A stretch of 18,477 bases of DNA from Thiobacillus sp. GTDB taxonomy: Bacteria > Pseudomonadota > Gammaproteobacteria > Burkholderiales > Thiobacillaceae. The notes beneath the pieces are model-generated. The model searched no databases. It saw only the letters and a list, made by a program, of their open reading frames with translations, and was not told the DNA's origin. The stretch covers positions 1 to 18,477 of the forward strand of contig NZ_JANJXQ010000095.1 of NCBI RefSeq assembly GCF_024708915.1, read 5' to 3'. Every line of letters begins with the position of its first letter. The first letter of the stretch is position 1. Shown piece after piece: positions 18,090-18,477 of the stretch. A program made the translations under genes and the position numbers.

Positions 18090-18477
18090 CTACTTGGCGA
18101 CCTGACGTTCGCGGATCTCCTCGAGCGTCTTGCAGTCGATGCACAGGGTGGCGGTCGGGCGCGCCTGCAGGCGGTCCAGCCCGATCTCGATGCCGCAGGA
18201 TTCGCAGTAGCCGTAGTCGCCGCTGTCGATCTTGGCGATGGTTTCGTTGATCTTCTTGATCAGCTTGCGCTCGCGGTCGCGGTTCCTGAGCTCCAGCGCC
18301 ATGTCCGACTCCTGCGTGGCGCGGTCGTTGGGGTCGGCGAACACGGTCTGCTCGTCCTGCATGGAATGCAGCGTGGTGTCGATGTCCTGCGACAGCTCGG
18401 CTTTCCAGGCTTCCAGCATTTTGCGAAAATGCGCGAGCTGCTTCTCGTTCATGTACTCTTCGCCTTTTTTGGCCTTG
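18090..18477 (-). CDS. dksA: RNA polymerase-binding transcription factor DksA, 5' end outside window
   Basis: DksA enters the RNA polymerase secondary channel and, with ppGpp, represses rRNA promoters and activates amino acid genes. The frame is open through 18477, with KAKKGEEY before [13 protein letters not shown]; since the E. coli protein has GEEYMNEAQLAHF inside it, the real start lies beyond the window and the internal ATG at 18452 is not the start. Counting from that Met, the coiled-coil tip has Asp40 and Asp43 (ADPNDRA), and the zinc finger has Cys83, Cys86, Cys104 and Cys107 (YCESC...LCIDC), so it is a canonical four-cysteine DksA. It ends in EIRERQVAK. Confidence 0.97.
   Translation of the reverse strand, partial: KAKKGEEYMNEKQLAHFRKMLEAWKAELSQDIDTTLHSMQDEQTVFADPNDRATQESDMALELRNRDRERKLIKKINETIAKIDSGDYGYCESCGIEIGLDRLQARPTATLCIDCKTLEEIRERQVAK

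Overview
The window is GC-rich chromosomal DNA, most likely from a betaproteobacterium. The evidence is the block order rimP-nusA-infB-rbfA-truB-rpsO-pnp, the block uvrC-pgsA-tRNA-Gly-tRNA-Cys-tRNA-Leu, a DksA with the [10 protein letters not shown] start region, and a group I intron whose core resembles the one in Azoarcus tRNA-Ile. The genus is not certain; a Thiobacillus-like organism is a guess.

Left part (1-2788): the 3' three quarters of uvrC and then pgsA, followed by a near-consensus promoter and a tRNA cluster. tRNA-Gly(GCC) and tRNA-Cys(GCA) are ordinary. The tRNA-Leu(UAA) gene at 2478-2788 is split by a 226-nt group I intron placed between U34 and A35 of the anticodon, the position known from cyanobacterial and plastid tRNA-Leu(UAA). 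Exactly 200 bp upstream lies a broken 5' half of a second tRNA-Leu(UAA).

Middle part (2789-8700): an accessory region. A minus-strand gene set (small dimeric alpha/beta-barrel protein, FAD amine oxidase, Zn alcohol dehydrogenase, MFS permease) faces a divergent LysR regulator. Next come a frameshifted, truncated SDR pseudogene and a YjbR/MmcQ family gene. At 8636-8686 lies a degenerate tRNA-Leu 3' half. The two tRNA-Leu fragments break in or next to the anticodon loop and bracket the accessory region, which suggests that the region was inserted into an ancestral tRNA-Leu gene and that the intact intron-bearing copy now supplies the function.

Right part (8700-17560): a housekeeping transcription and translation operon. 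An extended -10 promoter and an attenuator-like hairpin precede rimP. Then follow nusA, infB, a 29-bp imperfect inverted repeat, rbfA, truB (4-bp overlap with rbfA), a promoter, rpsO, an rpsO terminator, and pnp. A symmetrical terminator separates pnp from two minus-strand genes: a conserved-looking protein of unknown function and dksA, which runs off the right edge.

The most interesting signals are the tRNA-Leu group I intron and the split tRNA-Leu remnants that frame the accessory region. No defence system, CRISPR array, transposase or integrase gene was recognised.
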